A stretch of 64,000 nt of DNA from Bacillus badius NBRC 15713. GTDB lineage: Bacteria > Bacillota > Bacilli > Bacillales > Domibacillaceae. Within the stretch, counting starts at the first letter, position 1; each line of letters begins with the position of its first letter. A program made the position numbers and the translations under genes. The stretch lies in assembly GCF_001591605.1 (NCBI RefSeq), contig NZ_BCVF01000016.1:1-64000 (forward strand). The letters are read 5' to 3'. The notes under the pieces were generated by a model. The model saw only the letters and a list, made by a program, of their open reading frames with translations. It ran no database searches and had not been told where the DNA came from. Shown here in pieces: positions 1 to 7,123 of this stretch.

Positions 1-4
1 TCTG

Positions 5-32
5 AGCCGGCTTGTCAACCAAGCCGGCTTTT
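5..32. terminator. GC-rich terminator hairpin at the left edge
   Basis: Nine-base arms (AGCCGGCTT / AAGCCGGCT) enclose a seven-base loop and are followed by TTTT on the plus strand. The hairpin could end a plus-strand gene lying left of the window. It also lies downstream of the phenol operon, whose last gene stops at 127 on the minus strand, so it may serve both directions. Confidence 0.7.
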
Positions 33-126
33 CTCCAAATGTGCATGGATTGTATATAAAAGAGTTAAATAACTTATCAATTGTTCCTTCACGCATATAG
101 AAATATTTGCTAATTCATTTTAGTCC

Positions 127-633
127 TTATTTTACATAATTATAAAACTCGGCCGGAATCGGGCCAAAACAGCGCCGGTGATAAAGCATTGGATCTTTCT
201 CCTTATCAAGACGAATATTAGTCACATTGCCGATAAGCACTGTATGATCACCTGCTTCCACCGCTTGGAACGTTTCACATTCAAATACACCAAACGCTGC
301 TTCAATAATAGGCAAACCGGTTTCAGACATTTCCCATTTGCACTGGCTAAACCGATCTACTCCTTTTGTAGCAAACGTTTTACATAGGTCCTGTTGTTCC
401 CCTGCTAATACATGGACAGCAAATTTTCCGCCTTCTGTAAATGCCTTAATTGTAGAAACTCCATGGTCAATAGACCAAAGGATCATTAATGGATCAAGTG
501 ACACCGAAGCGAATGAATTTACAGTCAAACCAACGGGTGTTCCATCTTCTGATACTCCTGTAACAATTGTGACACCTGTTGGATAGTTCCCCATTACTTC
601 TTTAAAGAGCAATTGTTTTTCTGCTTTATCCAT
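127..633 (-). CDS. Flavin reductase (FMN-binding split-barrel, HpaC/PheA2 type)
   Basis: Predicted NAD(P)H:flavin oxidoreductase of 168 aa, normal length for the HpaC/PheA2 family. It would deliver reduced flavin to the two-component phenol hydroxylase encoded at 7124-8671. Seen: an N-terminal stretch of the type NYPTGVTIVTG, then GLTVNSFASVSLDPLMILWSI, the usual flavin-binding signature, and HxVLIG near the C-terminus. The start codon directly follows the stop of the DUF3870 gene, with AGGAG seven bases upstream, so the two are translationally coupled. It is the last gene of the operon, far from its partner oxygenase, which is the first; the reductase and oxygenase therefore bracket the whole pathway. 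The family is clear; pairing with the hydroxylase is inferred from context. Confidence 0.88.
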   Translation of the reverse strand: MDKAEKQLLFKEVMGNYPTGVTIVTGVSEDGTPVGLTVNSFASVSLDPLMILWSIDHGVSTIKAFTEGGKFAVHVLAGEQQDLCKTFATKGVDRFSQCKWEMSETGLPIIEAAFGVFECETFQAVEAGDHTVLIGNVTNIRLDKEKDPMLYHRRCFGPIPAEFYNYVK

Positions 634-975
634 TTACTCTCTCTCCTTTTTTAATTTTCTTGCTTCTAGACTGTCTTTATACCTTTGATGAGCCACTTTT
701 AGTGCCACAATAACCGCCTGCTGGGAGGGAGCTATAAAATCGCTTGTAATTTCCTCAATCAATGGTTTGATATCCTTGCTGAAGTCATAACCGATAATCA
801 TTCTTTTAAAGTAATCCTGAGCAAGGTTTGTTAGAAAAGTAAATTCGGCATTTAGGATAATATGACTCTCCTTATGAATTTCAAGCACGATTCCGGCATA
901 TTTATAGTTTTCATACATGCTTGTATTTTGCGGTGCCTTCGCGTAAGCAGTAATCAATACACTTGTCATTCGCAT
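634..975 (-). CDS. DUF3870 family protein
   Basis: A 114-aa protein that I recognise as DUF3870-like, a small family of unknown function. The ATG at 975 is chosen because AAAGGAT sits eight bases upstream; an upstream TTG at 993 overlaps that site. Seen: an ITAYAKAP start, two predicted strands, then a long helical C-terminus with a lysine/arginine-rich tail; no catalytic motif is obvious. It is 72 bases after muconate cycloisomerase and abuts the flavin reductase start. The operon lacks a recognisable muconolactone isomerase (a protein of about 95 aa), so this similarly small protein is one candidate for that step, though I see no sequence likeness to CatC. A role in handling toxic catechol intermediates or in regulation is equally possible. 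Confidence 0.7.
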   Translation of the reverse strand: MRMTSVLITAYAKAPQNTSMYENYKYAGIVLEIHKESHIILNAEFTFLTNLAQDYFKRMIIGYDFSKDIKPLIEEITSDFIAPSQQAVIVALKVAHQRYKDSLEARKLKKERE

Positions 976-1047
976 ACAATTACATCCTTTCAAGATCCCG
1001 TGTATCTAAGGCATTCGCCCTTTGAGGGAGTATTTCCCCTTATAAGT

Positions 1048-2172
1048 TTATACTATATACACTTCTCTTGAATAATGTTTTACCTTTTCCTTATCTATCT
1101 CCATGCCAAACCCTGGACCTTCCGGCACTTTCACTTCAAAGTTTTCGTACTCAATTCGGTTGAGGGTCACGTTATCTTTAAATAACAGCGGTCCAAATAA
1201 TTCTGTACCAAATGCCATTTCTGGAATAGTAGAATATAACTGTGCACAGATAGCTGTCCCAAGTGAAGATTCAATCATTGTTCCTCCGTATAGAGGAATG
1301 CCAGAGGCTTCCGCAATAGCTGCTGTCTTTTTAACAGCAGTTAAACCTCCTGCTTTTGCTATTTTTAAAGCAAATACATCCGCTGCACGGTGTTTGGCAA
1401 TTTGATAAGCTTCGTGAATCGTTCCAACCGATTCATCTGCCATGATCGGCACTTTAAAACGGGAAGAAAGCCTCGCCATACCTTCATGGTTCCAGCGAAC
1501 AAGCGGCTGTTCAACTAAATCCACCCCGCCATCTTCCAAAGCTTCGATGCAATATAGAGCAGTGGCTTCGTCCCAAGCCTGATTGACATCGACCCGTATA
1601 CTTCCGGCATTCCCAACTGCTGCTTTAATCTTTATCACATGAGCTACATTTGCTCTCGGATCACCCTTTCCGATTTTCAGCTTAAAAATGTTATGCTTTC
1701 TTTCGGCCAAACAGCGCTGTGCTTCCTCGATGTCCTTTGCAGTATCCCCGCTCGCCAGTGTCCAGGCAACAGGCATTGAAGAATGGCACTTTCCGCCAAA
1801 TAAATCATAGGCCGGAATATTTTGTGTTCTGGCTGTCAGATCAATCACTGCTGCTTCAACAAGCGCTTTTGCATAATAATTTCCCTTTACATGAAGGTTG
1901 ATCTTATAAGAAAGGGCATCGAAGTTTCTAGCGTACTCCCCTATAATGAGCGGCTTAATATATTTTTCAATGTTAAATTTAATGGCTTCCGGACTTTCTT
2001 CTGAATAGGAGGCTCCCCCAATTGTCGCTACTTCTGCCCACCCCTCCACGCCATCCTCGCTTCTTATACACGCTAACACAATTGTTTGCGTTACAATCGT
2101 ATGCATAGCTAAATGATGAGGACGGATTGTCGGCAGATCAACTACGTATATATCCAGCGAATGAATTTTCAT
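1048..2172 (-). CDS. catB: Muconate cycloisomerase (muconate lactonizing enzyme)
   Basis: Enolase-superfamily enzyme of 374 aa, predicted to convert cis,cis-muconate to (+)-muconolactone in the ortho branch of catechol degradation. Seen: the KLKIGKG lysine motif (KxK), the three acidic metal ligands in DVNQAWD, VEQPL and ADES, and the C-terminal KIAKAGG lysine, followed by GTMIESSLG. The ATG at 2172 is preferred over TTG at 2181 because AGAGG lies ten bases upstream; it then overlaps the CoA-transferase beta gene by 35 bases, an unusually long overlap. Close relatives include chloromuconate cycloisomerases and N-acylamino acid racemases, so the family is certain and the substrate is inferred from the dioxygenase and CoA-transferase in the same operon. 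Confidence 0.87.
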   Translation of the reverse strand: MKIHSLDIYVVDLPTIRPHHLAMHTIVTQTIVLACIRSEDGVEGWAEVATIGGASYSEESPEAIKFNIEKYIKPLIIGEYARNFDALSYKINLHVKGNYYAKALVEAAVIDLTARTQNIPAYDLFGGKCHSSMPVAWTLASGDTAKDIEEAQRCLAERKHNIFKLKIGKGDPRANVAHVIKIKAAVGNAGSIRVDVNQAWDEATALYCIEALEDGGVDLVEQPLVRWNHEGMARLSSRFKVPIMADESVGTIHEAYQIAKHRAADVFALKIAKAGGLTAVKKTAAIAEASGIPLYGGTMIESSLGTAICAQLYSTIPEMAFGTELFGPLLFKDNVTLNRIEYENFEVKVPEGPGFGMEIDKEKVKHYSREVYIV

Positions 2173-2818
2173 TATTATCAATCCTCTGCTCTATAAATTC
2201 CGCTTCTGTTTTTTTCCGCACTTCTTCTATTGTCACTCCGGGCATTAATTCAATTAACTGTAACTTGCGATTAACTACTTTAAATACAGCCATCTCTGTA
2301 ATAATCATGTCCGCACTTCTTGTAGAAGTAACAGGAAAAGTGCATTTCTTTAACAGCTTGCTCGTGCCATCCTTTGTCGTATGTGTTGTTGTTACTATTA
2401 CTTTTTTTGCTCCTACAAGCAAATCCATGGCGCCTCCTACCCCCATGATGTTCTTCCCCGGTACTGCCCAATTGGCGATAACACCGGTTTGATCGACTTG
2501 CAGCACACCAAGAATTGCAACATCTATGTGCCCCCCGCGGATCATGGCAAAAGACTCTGCACTGTTAAAGAACGAAGCACCAATTGTTTCGCCGACTGGC
2601 AGCTTTCCTGCATTCACCCTGTTTGGATCGATATGTTCTTCTTCCACGTCCGCTACGCCAAGAAGCCCATTTTCCGTATGCAAGTGGATATTTTTATCAT
2701 CAATATATTTTGCGACTAATGTAGGGATCCCAATACCGAGATTAACAATGCAAGGCCCTTTTAATTCACTTGCTGCTCGCTTGGCAATCAATTCTTGAAT
2801 GTCATTCTTCTCACTCAC
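2138..2818 (-). CDS. pcaJ: 3-oxoadipate CoA-transferase, subunit B
   Basis: Beta subunit (226 aa) of a family I CoA-transferase, predicted to move CoA from succinyl-CoA to 3-oxoadipate. Seen: VNLGIGIPTLVAKY near residues 25-39, and the (S/T)ENG motif in LHTENGLLG, which carries the catalytic glutamate that forms the enzyme-CoA thioester; GGAMDLLVGAKKVIV follows. It starts with GTG and overlaps the end of the alpha gene by eight bases, typical of coupled subunits. The same fold also serves acetoacetate (AtoA/ScoB) CoA-transferases, and sequence alone does not separate these; the surrounding catechol genes argue for 3-oxoadipate. No 3-oxoadipyl-CoA thiolase gene is in the window, so the last pathway step must be encoded elsewhere. 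Confidence 0.86.
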   Translation of the reverse strand: MSEKNDIQELIAKRAASELKGPCIVNLGIGIPTLVAKYIDDKNIHLHTENGLLGVADVEEEHIDPNRVNAGKLPVGETIGASFFNSAESFAMIRGGHIDVAILGVLQVDQTGVIANWAVPGKNIMGVGGAMDLLVGAKKVIVTTTHTTKDGTSKLLKKCTFPVTSTRSADMIITEMAVFKVVNRKLQLIELMPGVTIEEVRKKTEAEFIEQRIDNNENSFAGYIRS

Positions 2819-3500
2819 AGCTGACCACCCCGGCTTTCGTCAGTATTTTCTTCGCTTTAATTATCTTGTCTACAAACAAGTGCGGTGTCACAATTTCTTC
2901 TGGAGAAAGCTCTCCCTGTTCAACGATCTCATCTACTTCAGCAATAACAACATCAGCTGCAGTTGCCATTAACGGGTTAAAATTACGGGCCGTTTTATAG
3001 TAGATGAGGTTTCCAAGGGTATCCGCTTTATGGGCCTTAATTAAAGCGATATTTGCCCGGATTGCCGGTTCAAAGACATATTTGACTCCATCAATTTCCC
3101 GTTCTTCTTTTCCTTTCGCCAGTTCCGTTCCCACACCGGTTTTCGTGTAATAACCGCCAATTCCTGCTCCGCCCGCCCTCATGGATTCCGAAAGAGTTCC
3201 TTGAGGCAACAGTTGCAATTCAATTTCCCCTTTTTGATAATAATCGCCAACCTCCCGATTGCTTGTAAAATATGATCCAATCGCTTTCTGAATTTTACCT
3301 TGCCTAAGAAGCACACCTAATCCCCGGCCGGCTTCACCAAGGTTATTGCTAATAACTGTCAGATCGGTTACATCTATCTCAGCCAGCCCATCAATTAGTG
3401 TAAGAGGCGCGCCGATTAGACCAAACCCTCCGACCATTAATGTATGGCCGGACTGTACACAAGATAAGGCTTGCACTGCATTGCCATGGATTTTGTCCAT
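2811..3500 (-). CDS. pcaI: 3-oxoadipate CoA-transferase, subunit A
   Basis: Alpha subunit (229 aa) partnering the gene at 2138-2818. Seen: MVGGFGLIGAPLTLIDGL near residue 20 (glycine-rich start of the CoA-transferase fold), SNNLGEAGRGLG, GTLSESMRAGGAGIGGYYT and the conserved EREIDGVKYVFE segment. The ATG at 3500 has a GGTGGTG ribosome site six bases upstream; a GTG at 3512 lies inside that site. The gene follows the CMD-like gene by 22 bases. Together the subunits would activate 3-oxoadipate, the first linear intermediate after lactone opening. Related heterodimers act on acetoacetate or succinate, so the substrate is inferred from context. Confidence 0.86.
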   Translation of the reverse strand: MDKIHGNAVQALSCVQSGHTLMVGGFGLIGAPLTLIDGLAEIDVTDLTVISNNLGEAGRGLGVLLRQGKIQKAIGSYFTSNREVGDYYQKGEIELQLLPQGTLSESMRAGGAGIGGYYTKTGVGTELAKGKEEREIDGVKYVFEPAIRANIALIKAHKADTLGNLIYYKTARNFNPLMATAADVVIAEVDEIVEQGELSPEEIVTPHLFVDKIIKAKKILTKAGVVSCE

Positions 3501-3522
3501 ACATTTCACCACCGCTTCAACT

Positions 3523-4239
3523 TTATTTTTCAGCTAACGAATCACTTGCCTCAAACCAAGCAGGAATACCGGCTGTTAATAAACAAATAAATCCTACATC
3601 CGCTAACTCCTCTTCAGAAGCTCCGTTCTCCCTGGCTGTCTTCATCCATTTTCCTGCTTGTTGGCCCTTTAATTCTGTAATGAAGATTCCGACCATTAAA
3701 AGCTGCTTCATTTTCCTGGAAACCACTGCATCGTCCATTATTTTTTCTATCAGCAGATCGTCTCTCTCCGATCGCAGCAGCGATAATGCTCCTTCAATAA
3801 AGGTTGTGTCTTCGCCGTCCATTAACTGAATTATTTGTATAAGCAATTCTTCCATTGTTCCGGCATTCTTTATGGAAACAGAGTTTCTTTTTCCTTGTAA
3901 CGATAGAGCATACTCTAATGACTTCATAGCCGTATTTAATGCTTTAGCTCCATTGTATAGGTAGGGAACCATTAAATACTCTACCAATTCTGGTATGGTA
4001 GCACCGGCATCTATTGCTCCTTTTGTGTGATAGAGCATGCTGCGTTCATACAACCTTGCTGCGTTCATGCCGACTAAAAGAATATCCTTTTCTTTTCTTG
4101 TTAGTGCACTATCACTCATAATGCCTCCACGCAAATTTGTATAACATTCAAGCGATTCAGGGCTATAGTCATGCATTTTTTGCACCCATCCCGGCACGGT
4201 ATCGTATACTTCTTTAAAATAGGCCAATCCACTTCTCAT
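3523..4239 (-). CDS. Tandem carboxymuconolactone decarboxylase (CMD)-like protein
   Basis: A 238-aa protein that looks like two CMD/AhpD-type helical repeats, about residues 20-110 and 130-235, each with a helix pair followed by a GA(S/T)xxEL segment. The first repeat keeps a histidine (MLYHTKGAIDAGAT) where AhpD-type proteins have CxxH, but the cysteine is replaced by methionine; the second repeat has neither. A peroxidase-type AhpD reaction is therefore unlikely. The catechol branch does not form carboxymuconolactone, so the textbook decarboxylase role is not needed either. It may take the missing muconolactone isomerisation step or act on a related lactone. A terminator-like hairpin (4337-4397) stands about 100 bases upstream. 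Confidence 0.7.
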   Translation of the reverse strand: MRSGLAYFKEVYDTVPGWVQKMHDYSPESLECYTNLRGGIMSDSALTRKEKDILLVGMNAARLYERSMLYHTKGAIDAGATIPELVEYLMVPYLYNGAKALNTAMKSLEYALSLQGKRNSVSIKNAGTMEELLIQIIQLMDGEDTTFIEGALSLLRSERDDLLIEKIMDDAVVSRKMKQLLMVGIFITELKGQQAGKWMKTARENGASEEELADVGFICLLTAGIPAWFEASDSLAEK

Positions 4240-4336
4240 TCTTCAACACCCTATCCCAATGATTTATAAAAGCAGCATTTACATCCCTTGCCTCCACCAA
4301 AAATTCTCATTGTTCAAGCTTCTGTGTAATTGCCAC

Positions 4337-4397
4337 AAAAAAATGGCTGCCTCAAACATTGCTACCTACTAAGATAACAATTGTTGAAGACAGCCAT
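4337..4397 (-). promoter_or_regulatory. Terminator-like hairpin, copy 1 of a duplicated element
   Basis: Read on the minus strand, a long imperfect stem (outer arms ATGGCTGTCTTC / GAGGCAGCCAT, continuing inward through ACAATTG and CAATGT) ends in a run of seven T. It lies between the alpha/beta hydrolase stop (4499) and the CMD-like start (4239). A closely similar element, including the flanking ACTAATGAAC, sits before the hydrolase gene at 5365-5422. It may be a terminator with readthrough, or an attenuator governing the downstream genes. Confidence 0.65.
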
Positions 4398-4498
4398 TCG
4401 TTCATTAGTTAGTATTAAAAAGGGTATTTTTTAATAGCTAATGAATAGGCAATCACTTATTCATTTATATTTATATTTTACACCAAATTCTAAATATT

Positions 4499-5344
4499 TC
4501 AACTTTTGATATAGATATTCTCTAAAAATTCTGTGATCGCCTGATTAATCTCTTCCCTATTCTCAAACACCATAGTATAGTGATTGCAGGCTGAAACAAT
4601 CATCTCGATATTTTTTGTATATTTTTTTGTTTCAATATAGTCTGTCTCATAAAATAATGGAGGAAATGGGCCGATTTCTCCTTTGGCATATACTAACAAA
4701 ACAGGGCATTGAATAGAGGCGCATACTTCTTTTGGCGAATAAGAATAAAAACTCTCAAAGTCAGCCAAAGTTTTAGACTCACATGACTTATGTTCCCAAT
4801 GGTCCCCTTCTCTCCGAATTTCATACTGGACAGTATTTTCTAATATAGGAGACCATTCTACACCCAAACGTTCATAAATCTCTTTTGTTTCCTGAATATA
4901 GCTCTCAGGCGAATCATAGTCTTTACTCAATCTTCCAAGTGACGGCTTTACGATATCACGCTGATGATTAGACATTAAAGCAGCACCATCCAATAAAATA
5001 ACAGCTTTCACAGAATCTAATTTACTGGCGACAATAGTTGAAATAAATGCTCCCATTGAATGCCCCATTAGAATAGGATTCTCAATTTCCAATTCATTGA
5101 TTAAATCAATAATATCCTCTGCATGCTGAAAGATTGAAGGCTTCTTATCCATCCGTGAGCTGTTGCCTCTCCCTCGTAAATCGAGGGCAATAAATCTGTA
5201 ATCGTCTTTTAACGCTTCAGCGTAGTAATGCATATTTTTATGTGTTCCTGTTAATCCATGAATAGCAATGATCGTGCCTTTTTTCCCAGGATAATCAGCT
5301 AGCTGAAGCTTGCGACCATTTATCTCTTTCATGTACATTTTCAT
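4499..5344 (-). CDS. Alpha/beta hydrolase (candidate 3-oxoadipate enol-lactonase)
   Basis: A 281-aa alpha/beta-hydrolase. Seen: oxyanion region AIHGLTGTHKN, DLRGRGNSS, the nucleophile elbow GHSMGAF (Ser about residue 95) and a C-terminal histidine in ACNHYTM. The acid is less obvious: the usual D in the LLVxGxxD strand is replaced by YAKGEIG, so the glutamate may serve. The ATG at 5344 is chosen over an ATG-like start at 5365 because AAGGAG is eight bases upstream of 5344. Its place between catechol dioxygenase and CoA-transferase suggests enol-lactone hydrolysis to 3-oxoadipate. The gene looks more AT-rich than its neighbours and is framed by two copies of a terminator-like hairpin, so it could be a separately acquired module. 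Confidence 0.75.
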   Translation of the reverse strand: MKMYMKEINGRKLQLADYPGKKGTIIAIHGLTGTHKNMHYYAEALKDDYRFIALDLRGRGNSSRMDKKPSIFQHAEDIIDLINELEIENPILMGHSMGAFISTIVASKLDSVKAVILLDGAALMSNHQRDIVKPSLGRLSKDYDSPESYIQETKEIYERLGVEWSPILENTVQYEIRREGDHWEHKSCESKTLADFESFYSYSPKEVCASIQCPVLLVYAKGEIGPFPPLFYETDYIETKKYTKNIEMIVSACNHYTMVFENREEINQAITEFLENIYIKS

Positions 5345-5364
5345 ACTATTCGCTCCTTGTAACA

Positions 5365-5422
5365 AAAAATGGCTGCCTTAAATATTGCTATCAAACTTTG
5401 ATAGCAGTTATTTAAGACAGCC
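5365..5422 (-). promoter_or_regulatory. Terminator-like hairpin, copy 2, directly before a ribosome site
   Basis: On the minus strand, arms of about 25 bases (GGCTGTCTTAAATAACTGC... / ...GCAATATTTAAGGCAGCC) form an almost unbroken stem followed by ATTTTTTG. Only about six bases separate the T run from the AAGGAG of the alpha/beta hydrolase gene, so no promoter fits between. Transcription must read through this structure to express the gene, which makes regulated attenuation plausible. Confidence 0.7.
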
Positions 5423-5606
5423 GGTTTGTTCATTAGTTGATAACTTATTTTATCATATCCCCCTTAAAACCTAGACCATTATCTAAACTGCCTCGGGAGT
5501 GTCAAGCGCTGTCCGACTATTTTTCTAACTATCTCCTATGCTGTTTTCTATAGGGAGAAAAAGAAGGGCTATGAGAATTCCCCCTCTTTAGTTTGTAATT
5601 TTCATC

Positions 5607-6377
5607 TTATTCAATCCGCATCACAAAATCTAATGATGCTTCTTTGTGGCCTCCTTTATCTACAAGCTTCGTAAGAAGAGACGTACGGACACCGTTTGCT
5701 ACATCTGTATCCAGCCATTCATCCCCTTCAAAGAATACCTGCGTAATAAGAGGTTCATGGCCTTCCTTCTCAAATTTCATATGCAAATGTGCCGGACGGT
5801 AAGGATGATAGCCAGCTGCCTTCACAAATTCCCCCGTCGGCCCATTTGTCGGAATTTGATATGGAACCGGCACAATCGAATGGACCTCGAAACGTCCATT
5901 TTCATCTGTATAGAAATGTCCTCTTAAATTATAGTCAGGTGCGTCCGAATCAAAATTAGAATAAAACCCATCCGCATCATCCTGCCACCATTCCACTCTT
6001 GTCTGCGGAAGCGGCTGGCCGTTTACCGAGCTGACAGTTCCGCGAAATACCAGTTTCTCTCCTTTCTCGTCCGGTCTCTGCGGGAGGACAAACGGCTGCT
6101 CTTTTAACAGCGGGGTTCCCTCTACAAAATAAGGACCTAGAAGAGAAGGCTCTGTTCCCGGAAGACCTTTGTATTTTGCTTCTAAAACATACGTTTCTAT
6201 GAATACGTCCAAAAACAGGGGAACTTCTCCGCTTGTGCCCAAACGATTGGCCCACTTTACGAAATTGGTATATTCTTCATGATTGATTTGCTGCTCGTCT
6301 AAAAAGTTTTTCATATGCTTAACAAAACTTGCATATATTTCCGTTACTCGTTTATTTTTCACGATAGATTCGATCAT
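5607..6377 (-). CDS. catA: Catechol 1,2-dioxygenase (intradiol)
   Basis: Non-haem Fe(III) intradiol dioxygenase of 256 aa that would cleave catechol to cis,cis-muconate. Seen: an N-terminal helical dimerisation domain (about residues 1-90) with LLGPYF, the catalytic barrel from GTVSSVNGQPL onward, iron-ligand tyrosines in DGFYSNF and PVPYQIP, and the histidine pair in HPYRPAHLHM. AAAGGAG lies eight bases before the ATG. The length is somewhat shorter than proteobacterial CatA (about 300 aa) but within the range of hydroxyquinol/chlorocatechol types, so a substituted catechol as substrate cannot be excluded. It is the third gene of the phenol operon. About 180 bases separate it from the hairpin before the next gene. 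Confidence 0.9.
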   Translation of the reverse strand: MIESIVKNKRVTEIYASFVKHMKNFLDEQQINHEEYTNFVKWANRLGTSGEVPLFLDVFIETYVLEAKYKGLPGTEPSLLGPYFVEGTPLLKEQPFVLPQRPDEKGEKLVFRGTVSSVNGQPLPQTRVEWWQDDADGFYSNFDSDAPDYNLRGHFYTDENGRFEVHSIVPVPYQIPTNGPTGEFVKAAGYHPYRPAHLHMKFEKEGHEPLITQVFFEGDEWLDTDVANGVRTSLLTKLVDKGGHKEASLDFVMRIE

Positions 6378-6447
6378 AAGAATTGCTCCTTTTCAAATTA
6401 ATTTTTTGTTTGTAAATAATGTAAGGTTCCTTTATGCTATTTTGAAT

Positions 6448-6990
6448 TTAAACACTTGCAAATAACTCTCTTCCGAGTAACTCATTTGCCAGATGCTCCT
6501 TCTGCTGGTGTAGTAAGTTTCTAATTCTAGTAGAAGAGACAGTTTGCCCGTTTGCACACTTAACTAGAGGGTGAATAAACGTATTAAAGCGAGCAGCCAG
6601 ATCTTCCGTTGTTCCCCGTTTCCCCTTTCCAAATTGAAAATTAGGTCCCACCCATATTTCTTTTGGAGATAAAGCTTCCAATTCCTTTAGAAAGTCTCCT
6701 GCACTCTTTGCCAAATAATCCTTATCAAATCTCGCCACAATAACATAATCGATACCCAGCTTCTTCAAAAAATGCACTTTTTCCTCTACGCTCGTTAAAA
6801 CCATTTGATTTTGAAAAAAGGCTCTCGGCGGAGGATCAAAAGTGTAAACTACTGAAGAAATGTTACATTGGCGTGCACGACGTACCGCCTTCTTAATGAG
6901 TGACTGGTGTCCAATATGAATGCCATCAAATGCGCCAATCGTCACAATAGACTGTTTCAAATGTAAACTGTTGTTTTTGATTACTTCCAT
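6448..6990 (-). CDS. Stand-alone FAD synthetase (RibF nucleotidyltransferase domain)
   Basis: A 180-aa protein equal to the N-terminal FMN adenylyltransferase half of bifunctional RibF, with no C-terminal riboflavin kinase domain. Seen: the nucleotide-binding GAFDGIHIGHQ at about residues 18-28, TFDPPPRAFF, VGPNFQFGKGKRG and the SSTRIRNLL motif. GGAGGGG lies five bases before the ATG. It would turn FMN into FAD. It sits between the phenol hydroxylase and catechol dioxygenase, so its likely job is to raise FAD supply when the flavin-consuming hydroxylase is induced. It does not look truncated by mutation: it ends cleanly after the nucleotidyltransferase fold. Activity without the kinase domain is inferred. 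Confidence 0.85.
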   Translation of the reverse strand: MEVIKNNSLHLKQSIVTIGAFDGIHIGHQSLIKKAVRRARQCNISSVVYTFDPPPRAFFQNQMVLTSVEEKVHFLKKLGIDYVIVARFDKDYLAKSAGDFLKELEALSPKEIWVGPNFQFGKGKRGTTEDLAARFNTFIHPLVKCANGQTVSSTRIRNLLHQQKEHLANELLGRELFASV

Positions 6991-7123
6991 AGAAGCCCCT
7001 CCATGTCCTCACTCTCCTGACCACATACCCATTTCTCCTCCAATAGAGCAAGTGGATTTTATATTACACGAGCCTCTTGTGAGATTATTTAATGCAAACT
7101 TCTATCTCATTTGTTTTGACTTG

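Noticed and set aside
4499-5344. Alpha/beta hydrolase as a meta-cleavage (2-hydroxymuconate semialdehyde) hydrolase
   Set aside because: No extradiol dioxygenase or other meta-pathway gene is present; the dioxygenase is intradiol.
4337-5437. ANTAR or T-box control of the duplicated hairpins
   Set aside because: No paired short hexaloop hairpins (ANTAR), no specifier stem or T-box sequence, and no ANTAR gene in the window.
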